Made by a program: the position numbers and the translations under genes
Shown: positions 1 to 11,900 of the stretch, one piece after another
How the letters are laid out: every line of letters starts with the position of its first letter
Numbering within the stretch: position 1 is the stretch's first letter
Assembly (NCBI RefSeq): GCF_905475395.1
Contig: NC_058337.1
Span: 87,166,368-87,230,367 of the forward strand
DNA length: 64,000 nt
Reading direction: 5' to 3'
Source of the DNA: Chrysoperla carnea
Lineage: Eukaryota > Arthropoda > Insecta > Neuroptera > Chrysopidae
The notes under the pieces: model-generated
Seen by the model: the letters and a program-made list of their open reading frames with translations, nothing else
Told to the model about the DNA's origin: nothing
Database searches by the model: none

Positions 1-499
1 TGATTTGTTTTTTTATAAAGACCATTTTTATTCAAATTGAATAAAGAAAAGCGCAAAAAGCTAAATTTTTGCTATCAATTACTGTCTAAACTATTCGATT
101 TACACAAAAAGTTTGCTTTATTATAAAGAACAACTTTCTTATTTAAAGTGTTCGTCTAGTGTTTGTCAGTTTTGAATCAGAGTGAGGTTATAATTGAACC
201 TAAAAACTTAGATCGAATTAAATACATGTATAAGATGTGTGTCTTTGAAACTAATATTTTTCGTTTAAAGCTTTTTCCTGGATCCTACTTATTTTTCGAG
301 TTTCACGGATATGTCAAGTTAAAAAAACACCTGTATTTAACTACTTCAGGTCTTTGAACAAACTTTTGTATAAAGGCCATTATTTTTCGAGTAATTTTAA
401 GATACCGATTTTTTTACACTTGATGTATGCTGGATGTTTAAGCAATTAACTTAGTTAGTTGTTATTTTCAGTTATTTCAATTTATATGCTTGTTTTCAG
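1..499. other. Upstream part or intron of the zinc-finger gene; nothing else seen
   Basis: AT-rich sequence with no recognisable exon. Its right edge (about 487-499) is a good 3' splice site, a T-rich tract ending in TTTTCAG, which is why the zinc-finger exon is taken to begin at 500. A short open frame at 163-357 begins at TTG, matches nothing I know and is treated as chance. Confidence 0.5.
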
Positions 500-966
500 A
501 ATTAGGCAGTAGAAGAAGGGTGAAAAGTCATCTGTGTTCATATTGTGGACGAACATTTGATCGTTTATCCCATTTAACAATACATATACGAACTCATACA
601 GGTGCAAAACCATTTCGTTGTGAATACTGTGAACATCAATGTCGTACTAAACAACATTTAAGTTCACATATGCGTAGACATACCGGTGATCGTCCGTATA
701 AATGTAGTTATTGTGAAAAATCATTTGCTGATCGTGGCTACTTAACTGTTCACGAACGTTTTCATTCTGGACATAGACCTTACATCTGTTCAACGTGCAC
801 TAAAGGTTTTACAAATAGTAAAGATCTAAAAGTACATGAACGTACACACACTGGTATGAAATTATATTCATGTGATATTTGTCATAATAGTTTTACAACG
901 TTGCATTATTTTAAAGTACATACAAAGAAACATAATGTAAATACTACGAATAATCCGCCAACGTAA
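500..966 (+). CDS. C2H2 zinc-finger protein, terminal exon (five fingers)
   Basis: Terminal coding exon of a C2H2 zinc-finger protein, probably a nuclear DNA-binding transcription factor. Five consecutive fingers are visible. Each has C-x2-C, a hydrophobic core and H-x3-H, starting at [32 protein letters not shown] and CDICHNSF. They are joined by TGEKP-like linkers (HTGAKPF, HTGDRPY, HSGHRPY, HTGMKLY), typical of tandem DNA-binding fingers. The second finger has Cys in place of the usual Phe ([10 protein letters not shown]). After the last finger a short Asn/Thr-rich tail ends at TAA (964-966). No ATG precedes the fingers in frame. The frame opens at a T-rich AG acceptor (498-499), so this is the last exon of a gene starting left of the window. 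A weak polyadenylation hexamer ATTAAA lies near 1062. I do not recognise the orthologue. Confidence 0.85.
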
Positions 967-2396
967 CATTTTGAATAATATTTGTAATATTTTTATTGTA
1001 AAAAGAAATTGTTTATTTAAATATATGGTATTATTTGTATTTATTTGCACTATAGAAACCTATTAAACTATTTTCAAAATAGTCCATTGAAGATTGCATT
1101 TTTTGCAAAAGTCAGAAGACGCAATTTTATTTTTTGTTTGTTAAGAGGTGCGCTAGTCTTTGGACAACAACAAAATAAAATTGCGTCCTATGACTTTTGC
1201 AACCCGAAATGTTACTTTTCAATGGACTAAAATACCTTACAAGCAAATACATCTGTGTGAAGCATAATAACCATGTCAAGAGTACAAAATATTTGACAAA
1301 GCTGGCGTTTACTTACTATGATATTTAAGATAATGAAGATACTCTTAAAAAGTTTTATCTTATTTAAAATTTCACCATTGATTATAAAGAATTGTTTCCA
1401 TCGTGTGACAAATTGAGTAGCGTATAGTATTTTGCAGAAATCACTTATTCATTAGCTGTTACGCAAAATTATTTTAAATGTCCGTTTTTTGGTAAAAAGA
1501 ATGTAAACAAAACTCGCTGCGGATTTATTCGTCAAAGTTGCAAATAAGCCCTATAAATTTCTTTAAGCATCGAATTAACTAACACTCTGTATAATATAGC
1601 GTCGTTTTCCATTATTCAACATTTGCCGATATCACAGAATAACTAATCTTAAACTAATAGTGTCTTTTGAAATAAAATTTTCTAAAATGAATAAATTTTT
1701 TTCATTAATACAAGTTGAAAAGAACCGTGTATACATACACATTGTTAATAATTACAATCATATAAATAAATAAAAAATTATTACAACATACATTATCACA
1801 GTATATTAATCCAAGCACCGAAAGCTCAATTATTAATTATTACATTGTTTAATTTAACCTATGGTTAAAAATTGCAAAAACTAAAAATTATTTAGGAAAG
1901 TTTGGAATAAGAAATTTACTGTATTCGTTGGGTGCGTAATCATGGTAGGGACCATGAAGGTTATAGAACAGGAGAAAGCTTCATGGTAGGGACAATCAAA
2001 CCGACGCCAGCGCTCCCAGTGGACAATCCTACAGCAACTTTTAAAAACATAGTTTAAAAATATTAGCAGGTACTTTATTAACAATACAAGTAAAATGTTT
2101 GTCTCGTTATCGCTGAGATCTTAACTTGATCAGAAATCAATAGTGCATGCTGATTAGAATTACAAACAAATAATAAAATACTAATAATTAAAATTAAATT
2201 TACATATTTCTTTATTAAGAACAGTAAATAATTCAAACATGAGTAAGTAGTACTTACTATACTGTAGTTACAATTAACTACACGGCACACGAGTAATAAA
2301 AGTTTTCAACATAAATAAATATAATAAATACATTAAAAATATAATTATTTATGTACATACATTTAATGAGATTCAATGCATATACATCATATTGTT
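967..2396. other. Intergenic, convergent 3' flanks of zinc-finger gene and IDH3B
   Basis: No coding sequence is supported here. The stretch holds the 150-bp foldback element at 1080-1229 and a repeat at about 1930-2035 in which CATGGTAGGGAC occurs twice. An inverted relative of that repeat lies near 42305-42350. The small open frames on the minus strand at 1881-2290 show no domain and are treated as chance. Confidence 0.5.
1080..1229. repeat. Palindromic MITE, 150 bp
   Basis: Foldback element. The ends TAGTCCATTGA (1080-1090) and TCAATGGACTA (1219-1229) are exact inverted repeats. A further inverted block of about 38 bp (near 1101-1140 against 1166-1203, core GACGCAATTTTATTTT) gives a long hairpin with a short loop. 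The size and terminal inversion suit a non-autonomous DNA transposon. The superfamily is not clear. Confidence 0.7.
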
Positions 2397-2402
2397 TTTA
2401 TT
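2397..2402 (-). promoter_or_regulatory. Candidate polyadenylation signal of IDH3B
   Basis: AATAAA on the minus strand, about 67 nt beyond the IDH3B stop codon. Another AATAAA overlaps the stop codon itself but is too close to be the usual signal. Confidence 0.4.
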
Positions 2403-2468
2403 AAATGTTATGTAACGTACTACTTATATAATACTTCGTATTTAAATAATAAAATAAAAAATAAACTT

Positions 2469-5400
2469 TTATTTTTCTGGTGGTTCTAAATTGGCAATTA
2501 CAGCATATGTAAACTCTGTTGTATTTGATTGTCCACCAATATCCTTTGTTCGTACTTTACCATCGGTTAATACCTTATTAATTGCATTTCGAATCATGTC
2601 ACCGTAATTGGCTAAATTTATGTGTCGTAATAATTTTGCTGCGCACAAAAGCATTGCTGTTGGATTTGCAACATTTTTACCAACACCAGCAGCAAAAGTG
2701 TGTCTTGCACCCTAAAAATGTAAATTTTTATACATGAAATATTTAATTAATTATGGTGAATAAAAGAGGTATTAATTTTTTTAATCGTTTTGTACAAAAT
2801 TGTTGTCCTTTGATAATATAGCATTATATCGAATACCGTTTAAACTGATATATTAAACGAGAGCATCAGAGATGAAGTACCAAAGTAGTCGAAGATCTTA
2901 GGGATTTCTTAGAATGCTTCAAAATAATATAGAATCTTACTGTTCGAAAATATTCTGGATTGTATCAAAAGATTTTGGATCTTCCTCCTGAAGATATTCT
3001 ATTTTTAAAAATTATTGTACGTTTCACTAGGTGACGTGAATAATTGAATTACGTTTACAGGTTGTCCCAAAATTATGGCTAAATAATTACAACGATAATA
3101 ACTTGTTTAACTTAAATACAACTCACGGTTTATGTCAACAGCAAATGGAAATTGTAACTGTCAACTATTCAAATACCATCAACGTTAAATAACTATGAAA
3201 TGCCTGTGTACGTTTTCATGAAAAACGCACATTTTCAGAATCGAACTGATTTTAACATATTTTTACCTACCATTTTTTATTGTTCATTACTTTTAGGCCA
3301 CCAATATATGGATTGGCTTTAATCTTCGACAGAATTTTCATTATTAAAGTGAAGAAACAGAAAAATTATGAGGAACTTATCAAATCCTTCGAGTTTCATT
3401 TAAACAACTTTATTAAAAAATATGGTGTTAACTTACTGGTTCAAATACTACACAATCAGCGGAATATGAAGCACCGGCAACAAGTCCAGCGCCACCAACT
3501 AATCCAGATGCTAAATTATCAATAATGTTACCATATAAATTTGGAGTGACCATGACATCAAATTGTTGAGGGTTTGATACCATCTGCATGGTACAATTAT
3601 CAACAATCATTTTTTCAAATTCAATTCTAGGATATAGCTTGGACATCTAAAATAGTTTTAAATTAGTTGTAAAATATTATACATTTTTCAGTTTTTTCGA
3701 TTATTGCCTTCAAAGTAAAAAAATTAATGTTTAGAAGTTTAGAAAAAAAAATAAATAAATAAATACAGTCGAATTGATAACCTCCTCCGTTTTTGTTTGA
3801 AGTCGGTTAAAAAATGGAATAAAATTTAGAAATAGCAAAACAACTTTCGAGAAAAGGATCGGGCTTTAACGAACCAACATAATTTTGACACTCATTTTGG
3901 ATACAAAATGTTGTTCATTTTGTCACTTGCTGCGCTCGTGATCCAAACTTCACATCTAGTGCCAAATCGCGTTTATTTTGCAACTAGTTATATAAATAGC
4001 CATATAAGTTTCTAAAAGATTTCTAATATATAGTCGTTGTAGCTTTTCTTTAACTAAGGAAAGTTCAAAACTAATATCACATTATTAGGGGTGTTTCTAA
4101 AGGTTTGAATGTTGTAAAAATATTTTTATACACATCATCTGAAACGCTTAAATTTATATTTTTCAAAAAATTATGGAAAAGGGAGAGGTTTTACTCTCAA
4201 AGAAACAAAAAGTGGATATATCAGGAACATATAATTTTTATTCAACAGAGAGGTGATAAGCATAATTCTAAATTTTCATAAGAATCGGTCTTCTGACCGA
4301 AAAAATTCATAATAGATTCGGAGATAATACATATTGTATTTTAACCGTCAATTATCGGACTATAAAATAGTATAGTCCGATAATTGACGGTAGAGTATTG
4401 ATTAATATTTTATTGGATAAGGGCGATTTTTTTATTGATTTTAACGCGTTTCATTCTGCTAAAAAATCTGAAAATTAAATGATATTTCAAAAATTCTGAA
4501 TACGGGTTTTTATGGCTCAAAAGACATCTTAATTATAAATTTATTTCTAAGTGTAGATTATTTTTCTAAAATGGACATTGATATTTCAAAATGTTTCATA
4601 GTAGTTATATTTGTTTGAATACTTACTTCTTCGCAACATTTAAGAAACAGACCATCTCCAAGTTTCATAATATTAGCTTTATGAACGCAAGTAACCTTTT
4701 TACGATTGTTACTGGTAGCATAATCAAAAGCAAATTTAGCTATACGTTTTGATTTTGTTTCTGTAATAATTTTTAAACATTCTACAACACCAGGGACACC
4801 TTCATGTTCAAGTGCTGAATATTCTCCTTCAGTTTGTTCACGAATGATAGTACAATCGACATTTTGATGGCGTGATTTAATTCCAGGAAATGATTTTACA
4901 TGTACCACATTAGCATACAAATCTAAGGCCTCTCTTAATTTCATATTTAATGTTTGAAGTTCACCGGTATGACTGTAATCTGGTGTTGATAAAATTCCTT
5001 TTAAACATACACGATTTCGAGCTATTGATCCAGCAACATCTTCTAAAGATGCACTTAGTATAGGATTGACTTCAGAGAAAAAATGTGTTTCAAAATCAAC
5101 AGGAATACCAGCTGCTTTAAACACTTCCTGTACGGAATAGACTAATTCCGGTCCAACACCATCTCCCGGTATTAAAGTACATGTTGTCCTTGTTTCAGGA
5201 AGTTTTGGTGTAGTTATTTTAGTAGCCTGAAGAAATATTAACTATTACTACATTCCATTCTAATATTTTATACGGAATTAATTGCTATAGAAACTAACGG
5301 CAATATTATGAATCATTAATAAAGTAAAACATTGAAACCGTTAAATATTTGAAATTCCAAGAAACTATAGGTGGTACTTTAACGTCTTTGAAGAGGGAAT

Positions 5401-8400
5401 AAATCCATGGTATAAACAAACAAAAAACCATATAGAACTTAATCTATTTTATACTATTAATCTATTTTACACCATTCACAACCCTAGTTCGTAAGTCAAT
5501 AAGTAGAAATTCCTTTTTAATGCATTTTAATGTTTATTCCCTCCTCTTCATTTCATATTTAAATCAGTTGAGGTCGGCTCAGTAGCTTTTAGTCGCAAAT
5601 TAGATTTACAGAATAAATGTTCAGGTGATAAATTGCAATATAATTTATATTATCTGTAACTCAGATAATGATTAAAATTTTTATTTTACTAATATTATTC
5701 GGTAAATTGTAAACACTGTGTTTCCTTATTCGAAATCCTCTCCTTATTTATTCGCCGATTTTGCTAGTTTTTCTGCACATCGTGACGTTATTACTAAACG
5801 ACCAACGAATGTGATAACGTACACACAGTAGCAAAAGAGAAATTGGAGTTTCCGATTTTTATTTTGTCATTACTAATCTGTGCTGCTAATCGCAACCATA
5901 ATTATTTATTAATAATAAAACTTTGTTTTAGCAGGTACTTTTATTAATTTAATTTTTTTAATTTATAAATTTTCGGATTTTTCTTACCATCAACGAGTAT
6001 TATCATTTTAAAAAATTACAAATTTTTAAAAATGTTTTACACTCATAAATAGGTATGTTCACACAGGAGTTGTGTATTAGCACAAAATGTAGGGACGCAT
6101 TATTACCAAAATTATTTAAAAACACTTTTTTTAATCTCATCATAAGAATGATTCTTACAATGTTTGCGAAATTCAAATAGCAAAATTTTCTTTTAATTTT
6201 CAAAAATTTGTGATTAACATTAAAAAAAATATTTTACTAGTTACCACCTATAGCGTTATATGCATAAATCTTTTTTAATGAAATGTTTTTCTATGTGTAC
6301 ATGTGACTATGAAAACGTATCCGTGTACACGGGTGTTAATTAACGAAAATAATTACAAAATTTCATTTCTTCATTCATTGTTCAAACTATTTATTTTTTA
6401 TCTAGAAATAAATAATTGGTTAAATAAATTAAAGAAAATGAAAAAATATTTTAGTTTGTATGTCAAAAATATTTTGATGATATTGGTAGAATCTGGATAA
6501 CTTAAACATCGATAACGTAAAAATCTCTATAAATTAAATTTTTTGTTCCCTTCTTTTAAGCCTAAAACCTCTTTTACTTAAAATACAAAGACTCTATAAC
6601 TTAAGGTAGTACCTTTATAGTACTATCGGTAATAGACTTTGTACTCAGAATTTAATGAAACTTGACATAGTTGTCCGTTATTATATCATAATTAACCAGT
6701 TAAAATTTTAGAGGCCTTCAGAGAACTGAAAAAAAGATATTTTAACATTGACCCTTATGTCAATGTAAAAGTCAAACGCAAAGTTCAAGCAACAATTAAA
6801 AAAGAATCTTTTGGAAGTTGAGCCGTATAATTACAACGATTTATTAATAGACTCTAATCATTAAAGTGTAATATTTGACGATTTGTATGCCACAGTTATG
6901 GTCTTTTACAAATAAAAATATTATTATTATTATTATGGGAAATCGATTTTATTTTATTTCACAAAAGTGGACGTTCTGATTTTCAGTTCTCTGAAAGACC
7001 CTAAAAATTTAACTGGTTAATTATGATATAATAATGGACAACTATGTCAAGTTTCATTAAATTCTGAATTCAAAGTCTATTACCGATAGTACTACCTTAA
7101 ACGAATAATTCGATTAATTTAGGCGGTGGATCTCAGTAACTTAAGTGATGTTTTGACGATCTCAATAACTTAAAACATCTATATTTTTATTAATAAATTA
7201 CCCTAGTTCTTGTGTAATAAATAATATAACATATAAAGTACACAATATGTATAAACAATAAACAAAGAACATAAATAAATCTCATTAAATATGAATATGA
7301 AGTACTCTTTAACTTAAACCCACATTTATCGAAATTCTATACTGTAACACGAATCCACATACACGACATATTTAACTCGTGATCACAAGATGAACGTTCG
7401 AACTCGACTCAAAGACAAGGCCAACCCGTGGATCATCTGATAAATGCAATCATAGCGTGAATTCGTGAATGAAATTGATGAAACACTCACAGTTATCAAG
7501 GTCCTACGGGATTTTGGCACATGCGTTCACTCTGTAATCTACCAGTTAAATATGTCGCTTAAGTAGATTCGTATTATTATCAAAATATTTTTGACATACA
7601 TAGTTTTGAATAACTTTTATATACTCACTTCTAATTTATTAACCAATTATTTATTTCTAGGTACGAAAAACAATGAAATTTTGTAATTATTTTCGTAATA
7701 ACACCCGTACACACGGATACCCTTGTCCGTGTGTACAGGTACTTGCGAATAGTCACATCGAATTTTATTTTACTATAAAATTTAAAAGTATTTTACGGGA
7801 GAAACTGTTGGTTATATTGAGTTGCTAGAGACGTCTTTACAATTATCGTTCGATTTTTTCAACCATTGTCATATGTACGATGTGTATAAAAAAAAATTGT
7901 ATAAAAGTTGATGAATCGTTGAACGATAAATGTATGACAACTTCTACCTTTAAACACAAAACAAGAAAAAACATAATATTGACAAAGTATATACGTATAA
8001 ATATTTAGTTAAAAAGTCCTATATATCTTATAAAAACCCCTTGGCCCTGTCGAAAATAGCAAATTCGGAATTAGTTTACGTTTCTGTCCCTTTATTGCAT
8101 ATTATTTGAATAACTTTAATGAAATTTTAAATATTTATGCCGCCTGTAAAGTATACATCTTGAGGACACCTTAATAATCATCAAAATGTTTCCTGATCGA
8201 TATCTAATTCTATATTTTTTTTTTTGTAATGCAGAATTTTTACTAACTACCTACTTTCAAATCTGTAGACCCAGCGGCTGCAGTAGCTGCCCCACGATGA
8301 ATTATATTCTGGGAGCCCTAAAAAGTAAAATTCGATACAAATCATTATATAATCAAAATCATATTTGTACTAAAACTTACCTGTGATATCACCCTAAGTA

Positions 8401-8422
8401 AATTTTTAGTAATGATAGTCAT
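2469..8422 (-). CDS. IDH3B: Isocitrate dehydrogenase [NAD] subunit beta, mitochondrial (5 exons, 385 aa)
   Basis: Beta subunit of mitochondrial NAD-dependent isocitrate dehydrogenase, the matrix complex that oxidises isocitrate to 2-oxoglutarate in the TCA cycle. Minus-strand coding exons are 8422-8381, 8317-8255, 5226-4627, 3646-3437 and 2711-2469. All junctions are GT-AG and phase 0, and the sum is 385 codons plus TAA, the same length as human IDH3B. Exons 1-2 give a basic, Ala-rich, acid-poor leader ([14 protein letters not shown]...), as expected of a mitochondrial presequence. Exon 3 holds [11 protein letters not shown] near the mature N terminus, then [16 protein letters not shown] and [14 protein letters not shown]. 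Exon 4 carries the isocitrate/isopropylmalate dehydrogenase signature [20 protein letters not shown]. The wording [11 protein letters not shown] and [11 protein letters not shown] and the [10 protein letters not shown] tail fit beta better than gamma or the catalytic alpha subunit. The ATG at 8422 has A at -3. No frameshift is seen. Confidence 0.95.
3755..3815 (-). repeat. Fragment of the TTTTAACCGAC dispersed repeat
   Basis: In IDH3B intron 4 (exon 4 to 5 is 2712-3436; this piece lies in the exon 3-4 intron), the sequence reads, on the minus strand, TTTTAACCGACTTCAAAC followed by a GGAGGTT stretch and AATTCGACTG. This is the start of the repeat found in fuller form at 15139 and 26065, truncated after about 60 bp. 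Confidence 0.6.
4344..4391. repeat. Perfect 21-bp hairpin in IDH3B intron
   Basis: Arms 4344-4364 and 4371-4391 are exact reverse complements, separated by a 6-nt loop (AAATAG). The hairpin lies in the intron between exons 3 and 4. It may be a tiny foldback remnant or could form a stable stem in the pre-mRNA. Confidence 0.8.
6300..7762. repeat. Nested inverted repeats in the large IDH3B intron
   Basis: Two concentric inverted-repeat pairs lie in the 3-kb intron between exons 2 and 3. The outer pair, about 6300-6425 and 7638-7762, shares a core of ACGAAAATAATTACAAAATT and a CGTGTACACGGGTGTTA-like block. The inner pair, about 6600-6735 and 6985-7105, shares TAACCAGTTAAA, TATCATAATTAACC and a CAAGTTTCATTAAATTCTGA-like block. 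Arms are imperfect with small indels. No transposase frame lies between them. Likely a foldback DNA element, or one inserted in another. Confidence 0.65.
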
Positions 8423-8982
8423 TATTCTAAAATAAGTAAACTACAAACAATTAAAGGAATTTCTGTTCCTTTCCTTATTATCTTAAACCAAAATAAAAAG
8501 TGAAGATGTAATAAAATCTATGGCGTAAAAGCCATCTACTGACTTTTTATGGAGATATATTTAAAAAGAAAATTTTATTAGAGAGACTAATTTGTTCACA
8601 TTTTAATTTGTGGATGACTTTATTAATGAATTAGGATAAAGAGAAATTTTGGACGGAATTTTTAAATAGAGTTGTCAAGGATACATAATTAAAATTTTGC
8701 AATATGAATATTTCAAAATTAAAAAAAAAAAATATGCAGATTTTTTCATAATCGACGTAGCACAAAAATATGTTTTAGTTAACGTGGTTGAAACACACAT
8801 CGCTAGTGTTTCTACTCATAAAATAGAATCACAAAGCAGTGACGTCATACTGCCATTGGAGGCATATGCTGCCTTGTATGTTGTGTGAGAACAAGTGATA
8901 GTGCACAAGTATTGTGGTCAAAACGATTTGAAAAAAAATCAAACATTTTAAAACATTAAAATAATATAAATTTACAATCAAT
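8423..8982. promoter_or_regulatory. Divergent promoter region IDH3B / CK1 alpha
   Basis: 560 bp separate the divergent start codons, so both promoters and 5' UTRs must lie here or just inside the genes. A perfect palindromic cAMP-response element, TGACGTCA, sits at 8840-8847, with an inverted CCAAT box (CCATTGG) about 6 bp beyond. No clear TATA box pairs with either gene. The open frame at 8697-8888 is probably 5' UTR. Confidence 0.5.
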
Positions 8983-11900
8983 ATGGCTCCTATATTAGGT
9001 ATCAAGGATTTTCTAATAAGTCATAAATATCGTTTAATTCGAAAAATCGGTAGTGGTTCGTTTGGTGACATATATCTTGGTATTAATATCAGCAATGGAG
9101 AGGTAATTTTTTTTTATACTAAATATTTACTGTTATTTTCAAGACAAAAAACACAATTATATTAATTGGTTTATTAAAATCTTTGTTTGAATGTGCACTC
9201 AAACATTTAGTTATGTAAAATATGTTTGTTAAAAATTGCTTTCGAAATTCATGAACTTTTTAAGTAAAATTTATTGTGTTTTATAAACTTGAAATTGGCA
9301 GCCATAATAACCGTCGTCAATATTTATTAATAATAAGTTTACTTAAATCCTTTTTATTAACTTAAGTTACGAAACAATTTTATTATTGTTTCCTATTTGT
9401 AATAAAAATTTAACGGTATCTTAATTAAAATTGCCATGTTTATTGCAGAAATTATGTTTTTGTATTTTTTTTATTTTCAAAATGGTGTCTTGAAATGATT
9501 TAAGTGCATATAAATTTCTATACAACTTTTTTAAGTCACCTAAATTAATAAATTTTAAATTTTTTTGTAATTCATAAAAAAAATTTTTCCGGGTAATTCT
9601 TGAATATGTAGAAACTTTCAATTTGTGAAAATAATTACCATATTGCACAATGTTGGTTATAAATGTCACATCTTTGTATGCCCACCTTCAGTTTTTTTTT
9701 TACGAATTTGTATTAAATTTCCTAATGCAATTATTTTAACATTATTCGTGCATTCAGAAATGACGATGCTGATTTGTTCTTGGTATTTGGGGGGACATAA
9801 CGATTTTTGAGAGCATGATTCAATATTGTTTATAAAATAATTGATAATAAAAATAAATTTTTTAATGAATTCATAGAAAATGACGGAGATTATTGATAAA
9901 AGTTAATAGCACGTTTTATCATAATTAAATACCGAACACATGATTTTATTTGTTGGTAATTCTACCTTTAATCGGATTGCTTGTGTGAAGTCATATTAAA
10001 ATCAATGACGAAATTTTAAGAAATTAATACCATTAATTTCGTATTTTTATCGTAAATCAACCAGTTTAAATGAACAAATATTGCTTTTCTATCGTATTTT
10101 GATTGCATAATCGTTTTGTTATGTTCAATAAAATTAGTTAATTTTTCGATAATAATTATTATTTTTTGTGACATACAAGTCGGTCAAGTTTACAACGTTT
10201 TTGTGACATAAGCTAATTAAATAATGAAATAGTTTTTCAAATTAATTTTAAATTATCTTTAACTCTCGGCGCAAAAAAGGTGTGTTATAATTTCGACCGC
10301 TATGTGTGTCTGTCTGCCTGCCTGCCTGCGACACAGTAGCTTCAACAACAACAACAATAGGCGCTACAGCCCGACGTGGGCCTTGGCCTCCTCCACAATG
10401 CGCCTCAAGACGTTGCGGTCCTGGGTCTTGGTTCCCCATCCAGTGACTCGCATTGTCCTCAAATCATCCAGCACCTGGTCCATCCATCTGAGCCTTGGTT
10501 TTCCTCTCTTCCTGGTAGCATAGATCTTGGCGTTAAGTATCTTCTTCAACATCCTGGCGTCTTCCATTCTCTGGACGTGCCCAAACCAACGGAGTCTTTG
10601 GGATTTGATGAACTTAACAATATCTTTACCGTCCAGGATTTCTAATATCTCGCTGTTGTTCCGGATAGCCATTCTGTCTCATTGATTTGTACCGCTCCAT
10701 GGATTCTTCTGATTATTTTCGAACCTTCTTATCTTCTCTTGATCTTCTACCGTGAGTGTCCAGTTTTTACTCCAAATATACAAGACTTTGGTCGAACCAA
10801 AGTCTTGTATATTTTTAACTCTCGGCGCAAAAAGGGGTGATATAAGTTCGACCGCTATGTGTGTCTGCCTGCCTGCCTGCGGCACAGTAGCTTCTAAGCG
10901 AGTTAAACGATTTTTTTTCAAGTTTGAAAGGTAATTTGGTAAAATGTTTTTTAGCTATGTTCCAAGAAAAGCGGTGTAGTTTCGAGAGAATTACAATAAA
11001 AAAAATCGTATTTTTCGGTTTTTTAACTTTTGTAAATTTTACTTGTGAAATCAAATAGACTAAAATTTTTATAGGTACGGTATAAGAAAGTAAATAAGTA
11101 CGAATTCCTTTGCGTTTTGAAATAACATTTGAGAGATCTCAAGATCCCAACCTGAAGGTAATATCAGAAATACCGTATTATCTTTGTAAACAAAGTGTTA
11201 GCCTTACAAAAATTATTCTTATAATACTTGTCTCAGCAATATCCATCCCTATATATTATAAATGTGAAAGTAAGAATGTTTGTTTGTTTGTTATGCTTTC
11301 ATACAAAAACCAGCGAATGGACTTGAATGAAACTGTACGACATTTTACTGCTTCATCTATGATCATCATTTTGAACCATAAATTAAAGATTTCTGTAAAA
11401 ATTTAAAATAGTGAATGTAAAACAATTCATGGCCATTTTTTCTGAAATACTCGATGAATTATGACTATTTTACACTTAAAAAAATTCAAAACTGTGCATA
11501 TATTTTAGCTGTGTAAAACACCCATTCGAGTGTTATGGAAGGGGGATAGGTGAGATCAAGAGAGGTGGAGGTTATACGGCGATTTTTACTTTTAAGTCCA
11601 GTGAAGCGAGCCGATATCATGCTAGTTGTTAAATAAAGGAAAAAATACTTTGCGCTACACACACCTTGAAATAAATGGCTATCGAATAAGATAATCTCAC
11701 TACCGGTTATTACTCATTTTTTGCAACAGGAATTAAAATTCCTTTACTATTTATTTGTAAAGACGGTATGGAGGAAATATTAGTATTAAGCGTTTTACTA
11801 ACTAATAATAAAAAGGTCAGGAATTCAGAAATTTCAAACTCTTAAATTAACTTTTATCCACCTAAATTGGTGATTTTGCCGCCTGTGCGACTGCCAAAAA

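Noticed and set aside
10302-10645. Plus-strand open frames of 73 and 89 aa
   Set aside because: They are antisense shadows of the reverse-transcriptase remnant on the minus strand.
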